A DNA stretch of 49,106 nt, from positions 1 to 49,106 of the forward strand of contig JAGBTM010000005.1 of NCBI GenBank assembly GCA_017631325.1. Reading direction: 5' to 3'. Every line of letters begins with the position of its first letter. The stretch's first letter is position 1. This DNA is from Clostridia bacterium (GTDB lineage: Bacteria; Bacillota; Clostridia; Oscillospirales; CAG-272). The position numbers and the translations under genes were made by a program. The notes under the pieces are model-generated. The model saw nothing but the letters and a program-made list of their open reading frames with translations, searched no databases and was not told the DNA's origin. Below, one piece after another: positions 29,394 through 37,515 of this stretch.

Positions 29394-30173
29394 TTAAAAT
29401 AAGAGTGAAAGAAGCGGTGATACGATAATCGGCATAAAAATCGCAGGGGTAAGATTTGCGGTTTTTACCTTGGTTGCACAAAGCATATTCGTACCGATAA
29501 GAACGATAATCAGCGAGCCGGTCACCGACATATAGCTGACGGTTGCGGCAGGCAGAATTTCGGCAAGGCCGAGGCCGAGAAGCGAAATAGCACCCTGATA
29601 TACCAGAACGAAGAAAGCAGAAAAGGCACAGCCTATACCAAGGCTTGCCGACATAACGAAGCAGGATATTGCGTCAATTACTGATTTCGCCAGCAGAATA
29701 TCCGGCTTTCCTACGGCATCGTCCAAAGCGCCGTTTACAGCCATAGCGCCGACACAAAACAAAATGCTGCAGGAAACGAATCCCTTGGCGAAATTTCCCT
29801 TACCGCTCTCGGTAAGCTCGGAGGTGCCGTCAGCACTTGATGGAGTAAGCGCCGCTCCCAGCTTCCTTTCAAGAAAAGCTCCGAGGCGACCAATCTGCCT
29901 GTCGATATCGACAAGCTCGCCGACAAGTGCACCCACTGCCATCGAAATTATCATAACGAGGACCTTAATAAGTCCTGCGCTGAGAAAGCTGTCTTGACTT
30001 ACCGCGGGCGCTGCCTCGAGCACACCGTCAATTCCTATGTAAACGACGCATATTGCCATAGCGCTCATTACGCCGTCCTCTATCCTCTTTGGCAAACCTT
30101 TTTTGATAAGACTTCCGACAATTCCGGCAACTAAAACGACCAAAAAGTTAACTATAGTTCCCAAAAAAGGCAT
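29394..30173 (-). CDS. DUF554 family membrane protein
   Basis: This 259-residue protein has seven or so hydrophobic segments and small-residue-rich helices (GTIVNFLVVLVAGIVGSLI at the start, SVTGSLIIVLIGTNML near the end). It matches the DUF554 (YdfK/YqgA-like) family, whose transport role is unknown. A hydrophilic loop near residues 95-125 contains the only long charged stretch. AGAGGGATTTAAA precedes the ATG. It lies between rpoB and the radC pair on the same strand, with gaps on both sides that suggest it is transcribed alone. Confidence 0.85.
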   Translation of the reverse strand: MPFLGTIVNFLVVLVAGIVGSLIKKGLPKRIEDGVMSAMAICVVYIGIDGVLEAAPAVSQDSFLSAGLIKVLVMIISMAVGALVGELVDIDRQIGRLGAFLERKLGAALTPSSADGTSELTESGKGNFAKGFVSCSILFCVGAMAVNGALDDAVGKPDILLAKSVIDAISCFVMSASLGIGCAFSAFFVLVYQGAISLLGLGLAEILPAATVSYMSVTGSLIIVLIGTNMLCATKVKTANLTPAIFMPIIVSPLLSLLF

Positions 30174-30367
30174 TTTAAATCCCTCTTTTCATTTTCATCT
30201 CATTTTTTAACTTGAGATTTTTTCACACGAATTTTGCACATCTTACGCTGCCCATTCGTACAGTTTTTACTTTGAATTAATGCAGTCAATTATGAAACCG
30301 CTTATGCAATACGGAATTCGGCTTTCAGCCTTTGGGCCTTCAGTATTACGAAAAATGGAATACTCGC

Positions 30368-30976
30368 CTAGATTTCAACCGTATTTGCTTCCATTCCTGC
30401 AACAACCACGTGGTATTCAAGCGTTATACCGACCATTGACAGAAGGTCTCTTATACCTACGGTAAGAGTTTTATCCTCCTCGGACGGAACGGCAGCGCCG
30501 CGTGGGTGGTTATGAGCTATAACTATTTTTCTCGACCCTCTTGACAGGGCCGCCTCAACTATCTTTCTTGGCAAAATGTCAGATGCGTTAACCGTACCGA
30601 CGAAAAGCATTTTACATTCTATTACGGCGTCATTCTCGTCCTTGAGCATTACAGCCGTTTTCTCCACTTCCTCGGGCAGATACAAGCCTATGAAATAATC
30701 GGCAACCTCGGCCTTAGTATGAGGTATACCAAATTCAAAAAGGTCGGTGATACGCCTCGACGTAACGGCCGCTACGGTCTTTAAATACATCGCCACCTTC
30801 TCGCCTACACATTTATTCAAGTCGGACACCTGAGCACACAGCGCGCCCTCAACGCTCTTAAACTTGTCGATAAGGCGCGCAGCAAGCTCCTGTGCCTTAC
30901 CCTTTGCGACAGGAGCAAGTATTTCGGCAAATGACCTATTAAAGTATGCAAGATAATCGTTTAATTCACCGCTCAT
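30368..30976 (-). CDS. RadC-family JAB/MPN protein, second paralogue
   Basis: A 202-residue protein with the JAB-type metalloprotease-like motif of RadC: E141 (or nearby), H155-N-H157-x7-S165-x2-D168 in AHNHPRGAAVPSEED. The N-terminal half has a weak helix-hairpin-helix-like region but no clear GIG. It lies 64 bases downstream of radC on the same strand, with a GGGGGAG ribosome site. Function of RadC proteins is unresolved; the old DNA-repair assignment was withdrawn. The metal ligands appear complete. Confidence 0.82.
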   Translation of the reverse strand: MSGELNDYLAYFNRSFAEILAPVAKGKAQELAARLIDKFKSVEGALCAQVSDLNKCVGEKVAMYLKTVAAVTSRRITDLFEFGIPHTKAEVADYFIGLYLPEEVEKTAVMLKDENDAVIECKMLFVGTVNASDILPRKIVEAALSRGSRKIVIAHNHPRGAAVPSEEDKTLTVGIRDLLSMVGITLEYHVVVAGMEANTVEI

Positions 30977-31040
30977 ATACTCCCCCGTTTTCTCTTTGGT
31001 TATAGATTTAGCGCCACCGTGTGTACGGTTTTGGGCTTTT

Positions 31041-31847
31041 TTATCTCTTGTCTAAATAATTTTGTGCTTCGGGATTTTTCGCAAGACCCATCTCTATTGC
31101 CTCTCGCTTTGAATTGACGAACTGCTCAAGATACGAATTTGACCATACGTGATTTGAAAAATGATGCATCAATCCAAGATAATCGTTTCCCGACATCAGA
31201 TAATGCTCTACGTGTGTGATACCCACGGCACGAAGAGTGTTCGTAATAAGGTCGTTGGTCGCTCTGTCACCCTCGGTGGGAAAAAGAGGGCCTCTAAGGT
31301 GCGAATGAGCCGTTATAACCACGGACGCGTTTGAGGTTATCGCCTCGTCAATGAAGGCCTTAGGCTTCACAGCGCCACTCTCGTAATCACAGCCGGTATA
31401 AAGAGTTACCGTCTTTATGCACCTCATTTTATTATCTAGCAGCATAAGGACTATCGCGGAATCGGATAGGCCCTTGTAGTATTCAAGCAAATACTCGCCC
31501 GCCGCAAGAAAGGTGGTAAACACCTTCTCGCTCGAGCTTGTAGGACACGCGCCGAGAATTCCGTCTACCGAGCCGACCGAGCAAATAAATTCAGCCGCTC
31601 TTTCACCGATACCCTTAACACCCATAAGCTCTTCCTTGCTTGCGCGAAGAACTCCGTCAAGCGAGCCAAATTTATACAAAAGCTGCTTTGATATAGGATT
31701 TGTGTCCTTGTACGGTATTACGTAGTAAAGCAGCATTTCAAGAAGCTCGTAGGTGTCAAAAATACCCGGGCCGTGTGCGGAAAGCTTTGCTCTCATTCGC
31801 GCTCTGTGTCCCTCGTGAATTTTGTCATCTCTGAGAAAGTTATCCAT
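31041..31847 (-). CDS. radC: RadC family protein, variant MPN motif
   Basis: This 268-residue protein has the RadC layout: N-terminal helical region, helix-hairpin-helix with GVKGIGERAAE (77-87), then the MPN core. The metal motif is altered from the usual HNHPSG: AHSHLRGPLFPTEGD gives H-S-H-x7-T-x2-D, so serine is replaced by threonine and proline by leucine. Whether it binds metal normally is uncertain. Two ATGs are adjacent; the second (31847) has the better distance to AGAGG. It overlaps the trmB end by eight bases (eleven if the first ATG is used). Confidence 0.88.
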   Translation of the reverse strand: MDNFLRDDKIHEGHRARMRAKLSAHGPGIFDTYELLEMLLYYVIPYKDTNPISKQLLYKFGSLDGVLRASKEELMGVKGIGERAAEFICSVGSVDGILGACPTSSSEKVFTTFLAAGEYLLEYYKGLSDSAIVLMLLDNKMRCIKTVTLYTGCDYESGAVKPKAFIDEAITSNASVVITAHSHLRGPLFPTEGDRATNDLITNTLRAVGITHVEHYLMSGNDYLGLMHHFSNHVWSNSYLEQFVNSKREAIEMGLAKNPEAQNYLDKR

Positions 31848-32559
31848 CATTTCCTCTGATAAGCCTTTTTTCTGTAAATGAATCCTCTATCTCGGGCATA
31901 AAGCCCGCGGGCTTTTTAAGCCTCAGCATATTGATTTTGACGCCCTGAGACGAGAAATTTTCCTCGTACTCAGTCATAATGTTGCCCTCGTTCCACTCGG
32001 ACGCGTGCAAGTCGCGAGTCACAACCTCGGGCACAAGGCCCATAGCCGAGATTTCCTCAAGCGAGAAATCAAACAGAGCGTCGTTGTCGGTCTTGAACTG
32101 AATTTCACCGCCGTCGGAAAGCAACCTCATATACACCGCAAGGTAACGTCTGTGCATCAGCCTACGCTTTGCATATCCCTTCTTCGACCACGGGTCAGAA
32201 AAGTTAAGAAAAATTCTATCAATGCTCCTCGGCTCGAATATGCGCATAAGGTTGTCGGCCGTGTCTATAACGAAGCGCAAATTCTTAGGCTCACCGTATT
32301 CACCGGAGCGAGCACGCTCAGCACCGATTACGACGCAGTCGGTAACCCTCTCCATAGCAAAGTACGCAGCCTCAGGGTGACGCTCGGCCATCATTACGGC
32401 AAATCTTCCCTTGCCGGCGCCTATTTCAAGAAACACCTCGCACTCACCCATATTCATAACGCCGGCAGGCGCTCTCATAGGCTCGCCCTCGTGCTTATAA
32501 AGAAAATCCTTGCAAAGCGAGAGCCTTGTATCAGAATTTTTCTTTTTTCTCATTCTCAT
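31840..32559 (-). CDS. trmB: tRNA (guanine-N7-)-methyltransferase
   Basis: TrmB methylates G46 of tRNA. The 239-residue product has the SAM loop EIGAGKGR (45-52), and FSDPWSKKGYAKRR near residues 119-132, which holds the family's D-P-W-x-K-x-x-x-x-x-R signature. FKTDN is near residue 160. The N-terminus is basic (MRMRKKK). A GAGGTG site precedes the ATG. It is the first gene of a trmB-radC-radC unit and lies downstream of prfC beyond the 22-nt repeat array. Confidence 0.95.
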   Translation of the reverse strand: MRMRKKKNSDTRLSLCKDFLYKHEGEPMRAPAGVMNMGECEVFLEIGAGKGRFAVMMAERHPEAAYFAMERVTDCVVIGAERARSGEYGEPKNLRFVIDTADNLMRIFEPRSIDRIFLNFSDPWSKKGYAKRRLMHRRYLAVYMRLLSDGGEIQFKTDNDALFDFSLEEISAMGLVPEVVTRDLHASEWNEGNIMTEYEENFSSQGVKINMLRLKKPAGFMPEIEDSFTEKRLIRGNDG

Positions 32560-32627
32560 AAGAACACCTCAGAATGTTAAAATAGCATAATTGCGCAAAT
32601 TTGCAAACTTATGTTTTTATTTATCGC

Positions 32628-32757
32628 AAAAACGCAGGTAAAAATTTTATAAAAACGCAAGCGAGTTTTTCGCAAACGAGTGTTGAATTTTAAAAAATGC
32701 GAGCAAAATTTCGCAAAACGCGAGCTGAACTTTCGAAAAAACGCGAGTTTGATTTTA
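32628..32757. repeat. Degenerate 20-23-nt tandem array after prfC
   Basis: Six units of 20-23 bases with consensus AAAAACGCGAGYTGAATTTT fill the gap between the prfC stop and trmB, starting around 32628, 32652, 32675, 32695, 32715 and 32735. Repeated CGCGAG, CGCAAGCGAG and TTTTCGC words mark the units. The last unit runs into the final codons of prfC, so the array abuts the stop codon. It is more diverged than the 13-bp array and has no reading frame. Confidence 0.65.
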
Positions 32758-34353
32758 GTTTTCGTTAGTGCTAAATTCAGCAAGCTTCAAGTCGGGATTA
32801 TCCTCAAGAACCCAGCGAATTGCCCACTCACTCGTAAAAATCAAGAGGTTTTTGCCTCTGAAATCCTGCACCCATTTAGTGTTGTGCGAGAGCTTTAAGG
32901 TCTTGGGGTCGAGCTCCTCGTTTTCTATCCATCTAATTTGTGAATAGCCCATATCGCTGCGACGCATATCGCAGCCGTATTCGTTTTTAAGTCTATACTC
33001 AAGCACCTCAAACTGAAGCACACCGACAACACCGACGATAACTCTCTCAAGGCCCGAGTTTGGCTCAAAGAATATCTGTATAGCACCCTCTTGCGCTATC
33101 TGGTTCATACCCTTTGCAAACTGTTTGCGCTTCATAGAATCGACCTGCTCAACCATGGCAAAATGCTCTGGAGCAAAGGTGGGAATACCCTCGAATTTTA
33201 TCTTTTTTCCCTTCTCGCAAATAGTATCTCCGATAGAGAAAATACCGGGGTCAAAAACACCGATGATATCGCCTGCGTACGCCTCGTCGATAACCTCTCT
33301 GTCCGAGGCCATCATCTGCTGAGGCTGAGAAAGTCTGAACGCCTTTGCGCCCTGAACGTGATAATATTCCTTGCCGCGCTCGAACTTGCCCGAGCATATA
33401 CGCATAAATGCAATTCTGTCGCGGTGCGCCTTGTTCATATTCGCCTGTATCTTGAATACGAATGCCGTAAATCCCTCGTCAAACGGGTCAACCGTTACGC
33501 CCTCTGCAACTCTCGGAAGAGGCGAGGTCGTCATCTTAAGGAAATGCTCAAGGAAGGGCTCGATACCGAAGTTATTAAGAGCCGAGCCAAAGAACACAGG
33601 CGAGAGCTTGCCGTGGCGTACTGCCTCGAGGTCAAAATCGAACGAAGCGCCGTCAAGAAGCTCTATTTGCTCAACGAGCTCCTCTCTCTGCTTATCACCT
33701 ATAAGCTCGTCGAGCTTCTCGGTGTCGGTTATCTCGCAGTCAATACCGTGAATTCTGTCGCGGCCTCTGTGAGAGTCGGAAAAAGAAAGTATAGAGCGAC
33801 GCTTTCTGTCGTAAACGCCCTTGAATTTCTGTCCGCAGCCTATCGGCCAGTTCATAGGATAGGTTCCTATACCGAACTCGCGTTCCAGCTCGTCAAGAAG
33901 ATCAAAGGGGTCGCGCGCCTCTCGGTCCATCTTATTTATAAAGGTGAAAATCGGAATATCACGCATAGCACAGACCTTAAAGAGCTTTCTTGTCTGAGGC
34001 TCGATACCCTTTGCAGCGTCGATAACCATAACCGCAGAGTCTGCTGCCATAAGCGTGCGGTAGGTATCCTCCGAGAAGTCCTGGTGTCCGGGCGTGTCAA
34101 GAATATTGATACAATATCCGTCGTACTCGAACTGCAATACCGACGAGGTTATAGAGATACCTCTCTGCTTTTCGAGGTCCATCCAGTCCGAAACTGCGTG
34201 CTTGTCGTTCTGCTTGCCCTTTACCGAGCCCGCCGACTGTATAGCTCCTCCGTAAAGCAAAAACTTCTCGGTAAGCGTAGTTTTACCTGCGTCGGGGTGT
34301 GATATAATCGCAAAGGTTCTGCGTCTTTCTATTTCCGATACAAAATCAGCCAT
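32755..34353 (-). CDS. prfC: Peptide chain release factor 3
   Basis: RF3 is a GTPase that recycles RF1 and RF2 from terminated ribosomes. The 532-residue product has the G1 motif SHPDAGKTT (18-26), DTPGHQDF, NKMDREARDP and a C-terminal domain with WANP-like ending replaced by its own. Full length for the family. GGAAGGGTAAAA precedes the ATG. The promoter at 34434-34462 gives it its own transcript. Confidence 0.96.
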   Translation of the reverse strand: MADFVSEIERRRTFAIISHPDAGKTTLTEKFLLYGGAIQSAGSVKGKQNDKHAVSDWMDLEKQRGISITSSVLQFEYDGYCINILDTPGHQDFSEDTYRTLMAADSAVMVIDAAKGIEPQTRKLFKVCAMRDIPIFTFINKMDREARDPFDLLDELEREFGIGTYPMNWPIGCGQKFKGVYDRKRRSILSFSDSHRGRDRIHGIDCEITDTEKLDELIGDKQREELVEQIELLDGASFDFDLEAVRHGKLSPVFFGSALNNFGIEPFLEHFLKMTTSPLPRVAEGVTVDPFDEGFTAFVFKIQANMNKAHRDRIAFMRICSGKFERGKEYYHVQGAKAFRLSQPQQMMASDREVIDEAYAGDIIGVFDPGIFSIGDTICEKGKKIKFEGIPTFAPEHFAMVEQVDSMKRKQFAKGMNQIAQEGAIQIFFEPNSGLERVIVGVVGVLQFEVLEYRLKNEYGCDMRRSDMGYSQIRWIENEELDPKTLKLSHNTKWVQDFRGKNLLIFTSEWAIRWVLEDNPDLKLAEFSTNEN

Positions 34354-34433
34354 TTTTACCCTTCCGTGCGCGAAATCACATCACAAATCCGCAAAACCGC
34401 ACACTTCCCATTTTACTTTATTTTAACTTAATT

Positions 34434-34462
34434 ATTTTAACACATACAAAATATTTTGTCAA
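34434..34462 (-). promoter_or_regulatory. Sigma-A promoter of prfC
   Basis: TTGACA (34462-34457) and TAAAAT (34439-34434) are 17 bases apart on the minus strand, giving a leader of about 75 bases. The gap 34354-34884 holds this promoter and the 118-bp repeat family, and no gene. Confidence 0.8.
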
Positions 34463-34519
34463 GATGGAATGTTCACTTATGCAACTTTTAAGCCATTAGT
34501 CTACCTTTGACTACAATTA

Positions 34520-34868
34520 TCACCCACCCATACCGTTTCGGCTCTTTAGACTTTAAAACAAAAATGCCGTCATTTGACGAATGCATACAAAGATACGCTT
34601 GCAATATTCTCTAAGGCGCAAGATATCGCAATCGCCCTTTAACTCGCCCCCTGCCATTTCGGCTCTTTGAATTTTGAGATAAAAACGCCGCTTGTGACCC
34701 GAAGGCTGTGTACATCATATCAGCGTGGGATTTGTATTTATGCTCGCAACCGCCCTTTAACTCGCCCCCTGCCATTTCGGCTCTTTGAATTTTGAGATAA
34801 AAACGCCGCTTGTGACCCGAAGGCGTATAAAAATACGACGAGTGGGCACAAACGACGTTTTTAGCCAA
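34520..34868. repeat. Three-copy repeat of about 118 bp after greA
   Basis: Two 81-base segments, 34626-34706 and 34744-34824, differ at one base only and are offset by 118 bases. They contain TTTCGGCTCTTTGAATTTTG and AAAACGCCGCTTGTGACCC. A third diverged copy at about 34520-34583 keeps TTTCGGCTCTTT and the GCCG/TGAC words. The segments between copies also share GTATA-AAATACG-like words, so the whole 118-base unit is probably repeated. It lies between the greA stop and the prfC promoter. A 99-codon open frame on the minus strand reads the two copies in different frames, so it is not coding. Confidence 0.9.
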
Positions 34869-34884
34869 AAGACAACAGCCGAAA

Positions 34885-35388
34885 TTAGTAGCCGCTGATG
34901 GGGAGGCTCTCATTATCCTCCCCTTTGGTTATTTTCAATACCTTAACGTAATACGACATCTTCTCGTTCACCTGAACCAAAGCACGCTCTCCAACCTTCT
35001 TGCCCATTAGGGCAGAGCCGAGAGGCGACTCCTTACTTACATAGCCGAGCAGCGCGTTCTGTCTGAGGGTGGTAACTATCTCTATTTCCTTTTGTGCCCC
35101 CATTTTCTCGTTGAAAATCAGAACTCTGTCGAAAAGGCCGACAGCGTCCTCGCTCTTTTCGATATCAATCACCTTGGCAGTTCTTATCATATTCTCAAGG
35201 TATCTTATGCGACCCTCGTTTTTGCGCTTTGCTCTTTTTGCTTCCTTGTATTCTGCATTCTCGGACAGGTCACCGAACTCGCGCGTTCTCTTCAGCTCTG
35301 CGCCAAGCTCGGGGGCGAGGGTTACCTTTCGGTAGTTTATCTCCTCCTCCATTTTCTGTATATCAACCCGCGTAAGCTCGTCGTACAT
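34885..35388 (-). CDS. greA: Transcription elongation factor GreA
   Basis: GreA stimulates cleavage of backtracked RNA in RNA polymerase. The 167-residue protein has the N-terminal coiled coil with its acidic tip in REFGDLSENAEYKEAKR (D40 and E43), and the C-terminal FKBP-like domain with VSKESPLGSALMGKKVGER. A GAGGTAAAG site lies before the ATG. The C-terminus is slightly extended. An ackA terminator lies just upstream, so greA either has its own weak promoter in that spacer or depends on readthrough. Confidence 0.93.
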   Translation of the reverse strand: MYDELTRVDIQKMEEEINYRKVTLAPELGAELKRTREFGDLSENAEYKEAKRAKRKNEGRIRYLENMIRTAKVIDIEKSEDAVGLFDRVLIFNEKMGAQKEIEIVTTLRQNALLGYVSKESPLGSALMGKKVGERALVQVNEKMSYYVKVLKITKGEDNESLPISGY

Positions 35389-35406
35389 TTCTTTACCTCG
35401 TATGTG

Positions 35407-35434
35407 AAAAACCCGCCGAAGCGACGGGTTTTTT
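35407..35434 (-). terminator. Terminator after ackA
   Basis: AAAAACCCG (35407-35415) pairs with CGGGTTTTTT (35425-35434) around a nine-base loop, with A and T runs on both sides. It lies in the 60-base gap between the ackA stop and the greA start. Confidence 0.85.
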
Positions 35435-35448
35435 ATCTATTTTCGTTA

Positions 35449-36651
35449 TTACTTGTTAAGATTTTTTACAATCTCGAGAGTATCTCTTGCGATTGCAAGC
35501 TCCTCATTTGTGGGGATAATGTAAACCTTTATTGACGAATCGGGGGTGGAAATCTCAATTTCCTCGCCTCTTATCTTATTCTTTGCCTCGTCAATTTTTA
35601 CACCCATAAACGCAAGATTCTTGCAGACCTCAGTACGATAGTGGCCTGCATTCTCACCGATACCGCCCGTGAATACGATGGCGTCAGCACCACCCATAGA
35701 AGCGATGTAAGAGCCGACGAACTTGGTTATCTGATGAGAGTACATCTTCTCTATGAGATTTGCTCTCTCGTCGCCCGCCTCTGCAAGCTTGCCGATTTCC
35801 TGGTTGTCGCTGGTCTTCTGCGATACACCAAGCATACCCGACTTCTTGTTCATCATCTTGTCAATGTCGTCAGCAGTAGCAAGCTCACCCTTACGCATAA
35901 GGTAAGGAATTATTGCGGGGTCGATGTTACCGCATCTTGTACCCATCATAATGCCCTCAAGAGGAGTTACACCCATCGAGGTGTCAAAGCACTTGCCGCC
36001 CTTAACTGCCGCAAATGACGCGCCGTTGCCAAGGTGACAGGTAACGATGTTGCACTCGTCTGCGGGCTTTCCAAGAAGGTCAATAGCTCTGCCGCTTACG
36101 TAGCGGTGAGAGGTACCGTGGAAGCCGTAGCGACGGATTTTGTACTTCTCATAATACTCGTAAGGAATTGCGTAAGTATATACGTAGTCAGGCATAGTCT
36201 GGTGGAAGCTGGTATCAAATACAGCAACCTGGGGAACGTTCATAATCTTCTCGCACTCGATTATACCCTTAAGGTTTGCGGGGTTGTGAAGAGGTGCAAG
36301 GTCGGAGCACTCCTCAACGATAGCCTTAACCTCGTCGGTAACAAGCACCGAGCCACATACCCTCTCGCCGCCGTGAACAACTCTGTGTCCGACAGCGCCG
36401 ATTTCATCAACGCTCTTGATAACTCCGAGCTTCTCGTCTACGAGAGTGTCAAGCACAATTTTGAACGCCTCTGCGTGAGTGGGGAGAGAAACCGCAAGCT
36501 TGTAGTCCTCTCTGCCGGGAACCTTGAACTTAAATCCCGACTTTCCGCCGATTTCCTCGCAGATACCCTTTGCAATAACAGCCTCGTTGTCCATATCGAT
36601 GAGCTGGAACTTAAGAGAGGAGCTACCTGCGTTAATAACTAGAACCTTCAT
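35449..36651 (-). CDS. ackA: Acetate kinase
   Basis: AckA makes ATP and acetate from acetyl phosphate in fermentation. The 400-residue product has VINAGSSSLKFQL at the start, the catalytic region VFDTSFHQTMP, RRYGFHGTSHRYVS and GGIGENAGHYR. Length is standard. AAAGG precedes the ATG. The usual partner pta is not adjacent. A GC-rich block and about 60 AT-rich bases lie upstream and hold no clear promoter. Confidence 0.97.
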   Translation of the reverse strand: MKVLVINAGSSSLKFQLIDMDNEAVIAKGICEEIGGKSGFKFKVPGREDYKLAVSLPTHAEAFKIVLDTLVDEKLGVIKSVDEIGAVGHRVVHGGERVCGSVLVTDEVKAIVEECSDLAPLHNPANLKGIIECEKIMNVPQVAVFDTSFHQTMPDYVYTYAIPYEYYEKYKIRRYGFHGTSHRYVSGRAIDLLGKPADECNIVTCHLGNGASFAAVKGGKCFDTSMGVTPLEGIMMGTRCGNIDPAIIPYLMRKGELATADDIDKMMNKKSGMLGVSQKTSDNQEIGKLAEAGDERANLIEKMYSHQITKFVGSYIASMGGADAIVFTGGIGENAGHYRTEVCKNLAFMGVKIDEAKNKIRGEEIEISTPDSSIKVYIIPTNEELAIARDTLEIVKNLNK

Positions 36652-36712
36652 AACATTTACCTTTCTTAGCTTATGTATTTTGTTTTTTGATTTTTACTGT
36701 TTTTTCTCGACA

Positions 36713-36782
36713 CGCCCCTCTCTGTTTTGGAGGAGCGACCGCCGAGCGAGGACTTGAGGCGCCGACGCGACGCCTGGGCGCG
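36713..36782. other. GC-rich palindromic block between ackA and the DUF212 gene
   Basis: About 70 bases contain GGCGCC, CGACGCGACGCC and CGCCGAGCGAGG, much richer in GC than the surrounding AT-rich DNA. GGCG and CGCC can pair around the ACGCGA core. It looks like an inserted or mobile-type intergenic element. No coding frame with a ribosome site is present. Confidence 0.4.
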
Positions 36783-37289
36783 TTACATGGGAATGCCGAA
36801 AATTCCCTTAAAGACGAGAAGATAAAGCAGTACCACGACAAGACCCACTATCGCCCCGCACACCACCTGTAAGGGAGTGTGACCTACGAGAACCTTAAGC
36901 TTGTCCGTCTTAATCTCATCGTCCTTTTCACCGAAATACTCGTTGAGCATATCGGCTATCTCAATAATGGAAACCGCCTGCTTACCGGTCTCGCGACGCA
37001 CACCGAGAGCGTCGTGCATTACTACGAATGCAAAAATAGCCGAAATAGCAAAATAAGGCGAGCCAAATCCACCCGGCGCACAGAAGCCGCACATAGCAGC
37101 CAAGGACACCACCGTTGCCGAATGGGCACTTGGCATTCCACCGTCACCCCAAAGGCGCTCGGCAGTGAACTTCTTATTAATTACGCCGTTGACTATAAGC
37201 TTTAATATCTGCGCCGTAAACGACGCAAAAATGGGAACTAGCAAAATATCGTTCGTTACAAGCGCCAAAAGCGCGTTAAGAAACTCCAT
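36783..37289 (-). CDS. Divergent PAP2/DUF212 (YuiD-like) membrane protein
   Basis: A 168-residue protein of the YuiD/DUF212 family, related to acid phosphatase/vanadium haloperoxidases. WGDGGMPSAHSATV (47-60) matches the family's PSAHS motif and GHTPLQVVCG near residue 135 the second motif. Four or five hydrophobic segments are present. Substrate is unknown; a lipid phosphate phosphatase role is a family-level guess. GGAAGGTG precedes the ATG. It is followed by the GC-rich block and ackA. Confidence 0.88.
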   Translation of the reverse strand: MEFLNALLALVTNDILLVPIFASFTAQILKLIVNGVINKKFTAERLWGDGGMPSAHSATVVSLAAMCGFCAPGGFGSPYFAISAIFAFVVMHDALGVRRETGKQAVSIIEIADMLNEYFGEKDDEIKTDKLKVLVGHTPLQVVCGAIVGLVVVLLYLLVFKGIFGIPM

Positions 37290-37515
37290 ATTTTCACCTT
37301 CCTTGGTTCGTTCTGTATTATTTTAGCACTTTTCTGAGATTTTTTCAAGAGGTAAATTAAATATCTTTTATTTTTTAGCATTTTCGGGTGAATTTAGTGA
37401 GTTTTTTCTCTCAAAACGCATAATAATCTATAATATGCGGTATGGCTGTCGGCCGCCGTGGATTTTACCAGCGTCGGAACACTTGGCGCAGCAGGTGCTA
37501 AAAAGGGGTAAAGAT

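Noticed and set aside
33091-34302. A 403-codon plus-strand frame across prfC
   Set aside because: Fully antisense to a complete RF3 gene, with no ribosome site and no domain.
34611-34913. A 100-codon minus-strand frame in the greA-prfC gap
   Set aside because: It spans the 118-bp repeats and translates the two near-identical copies in different frames, so protein-level selection is not acting.
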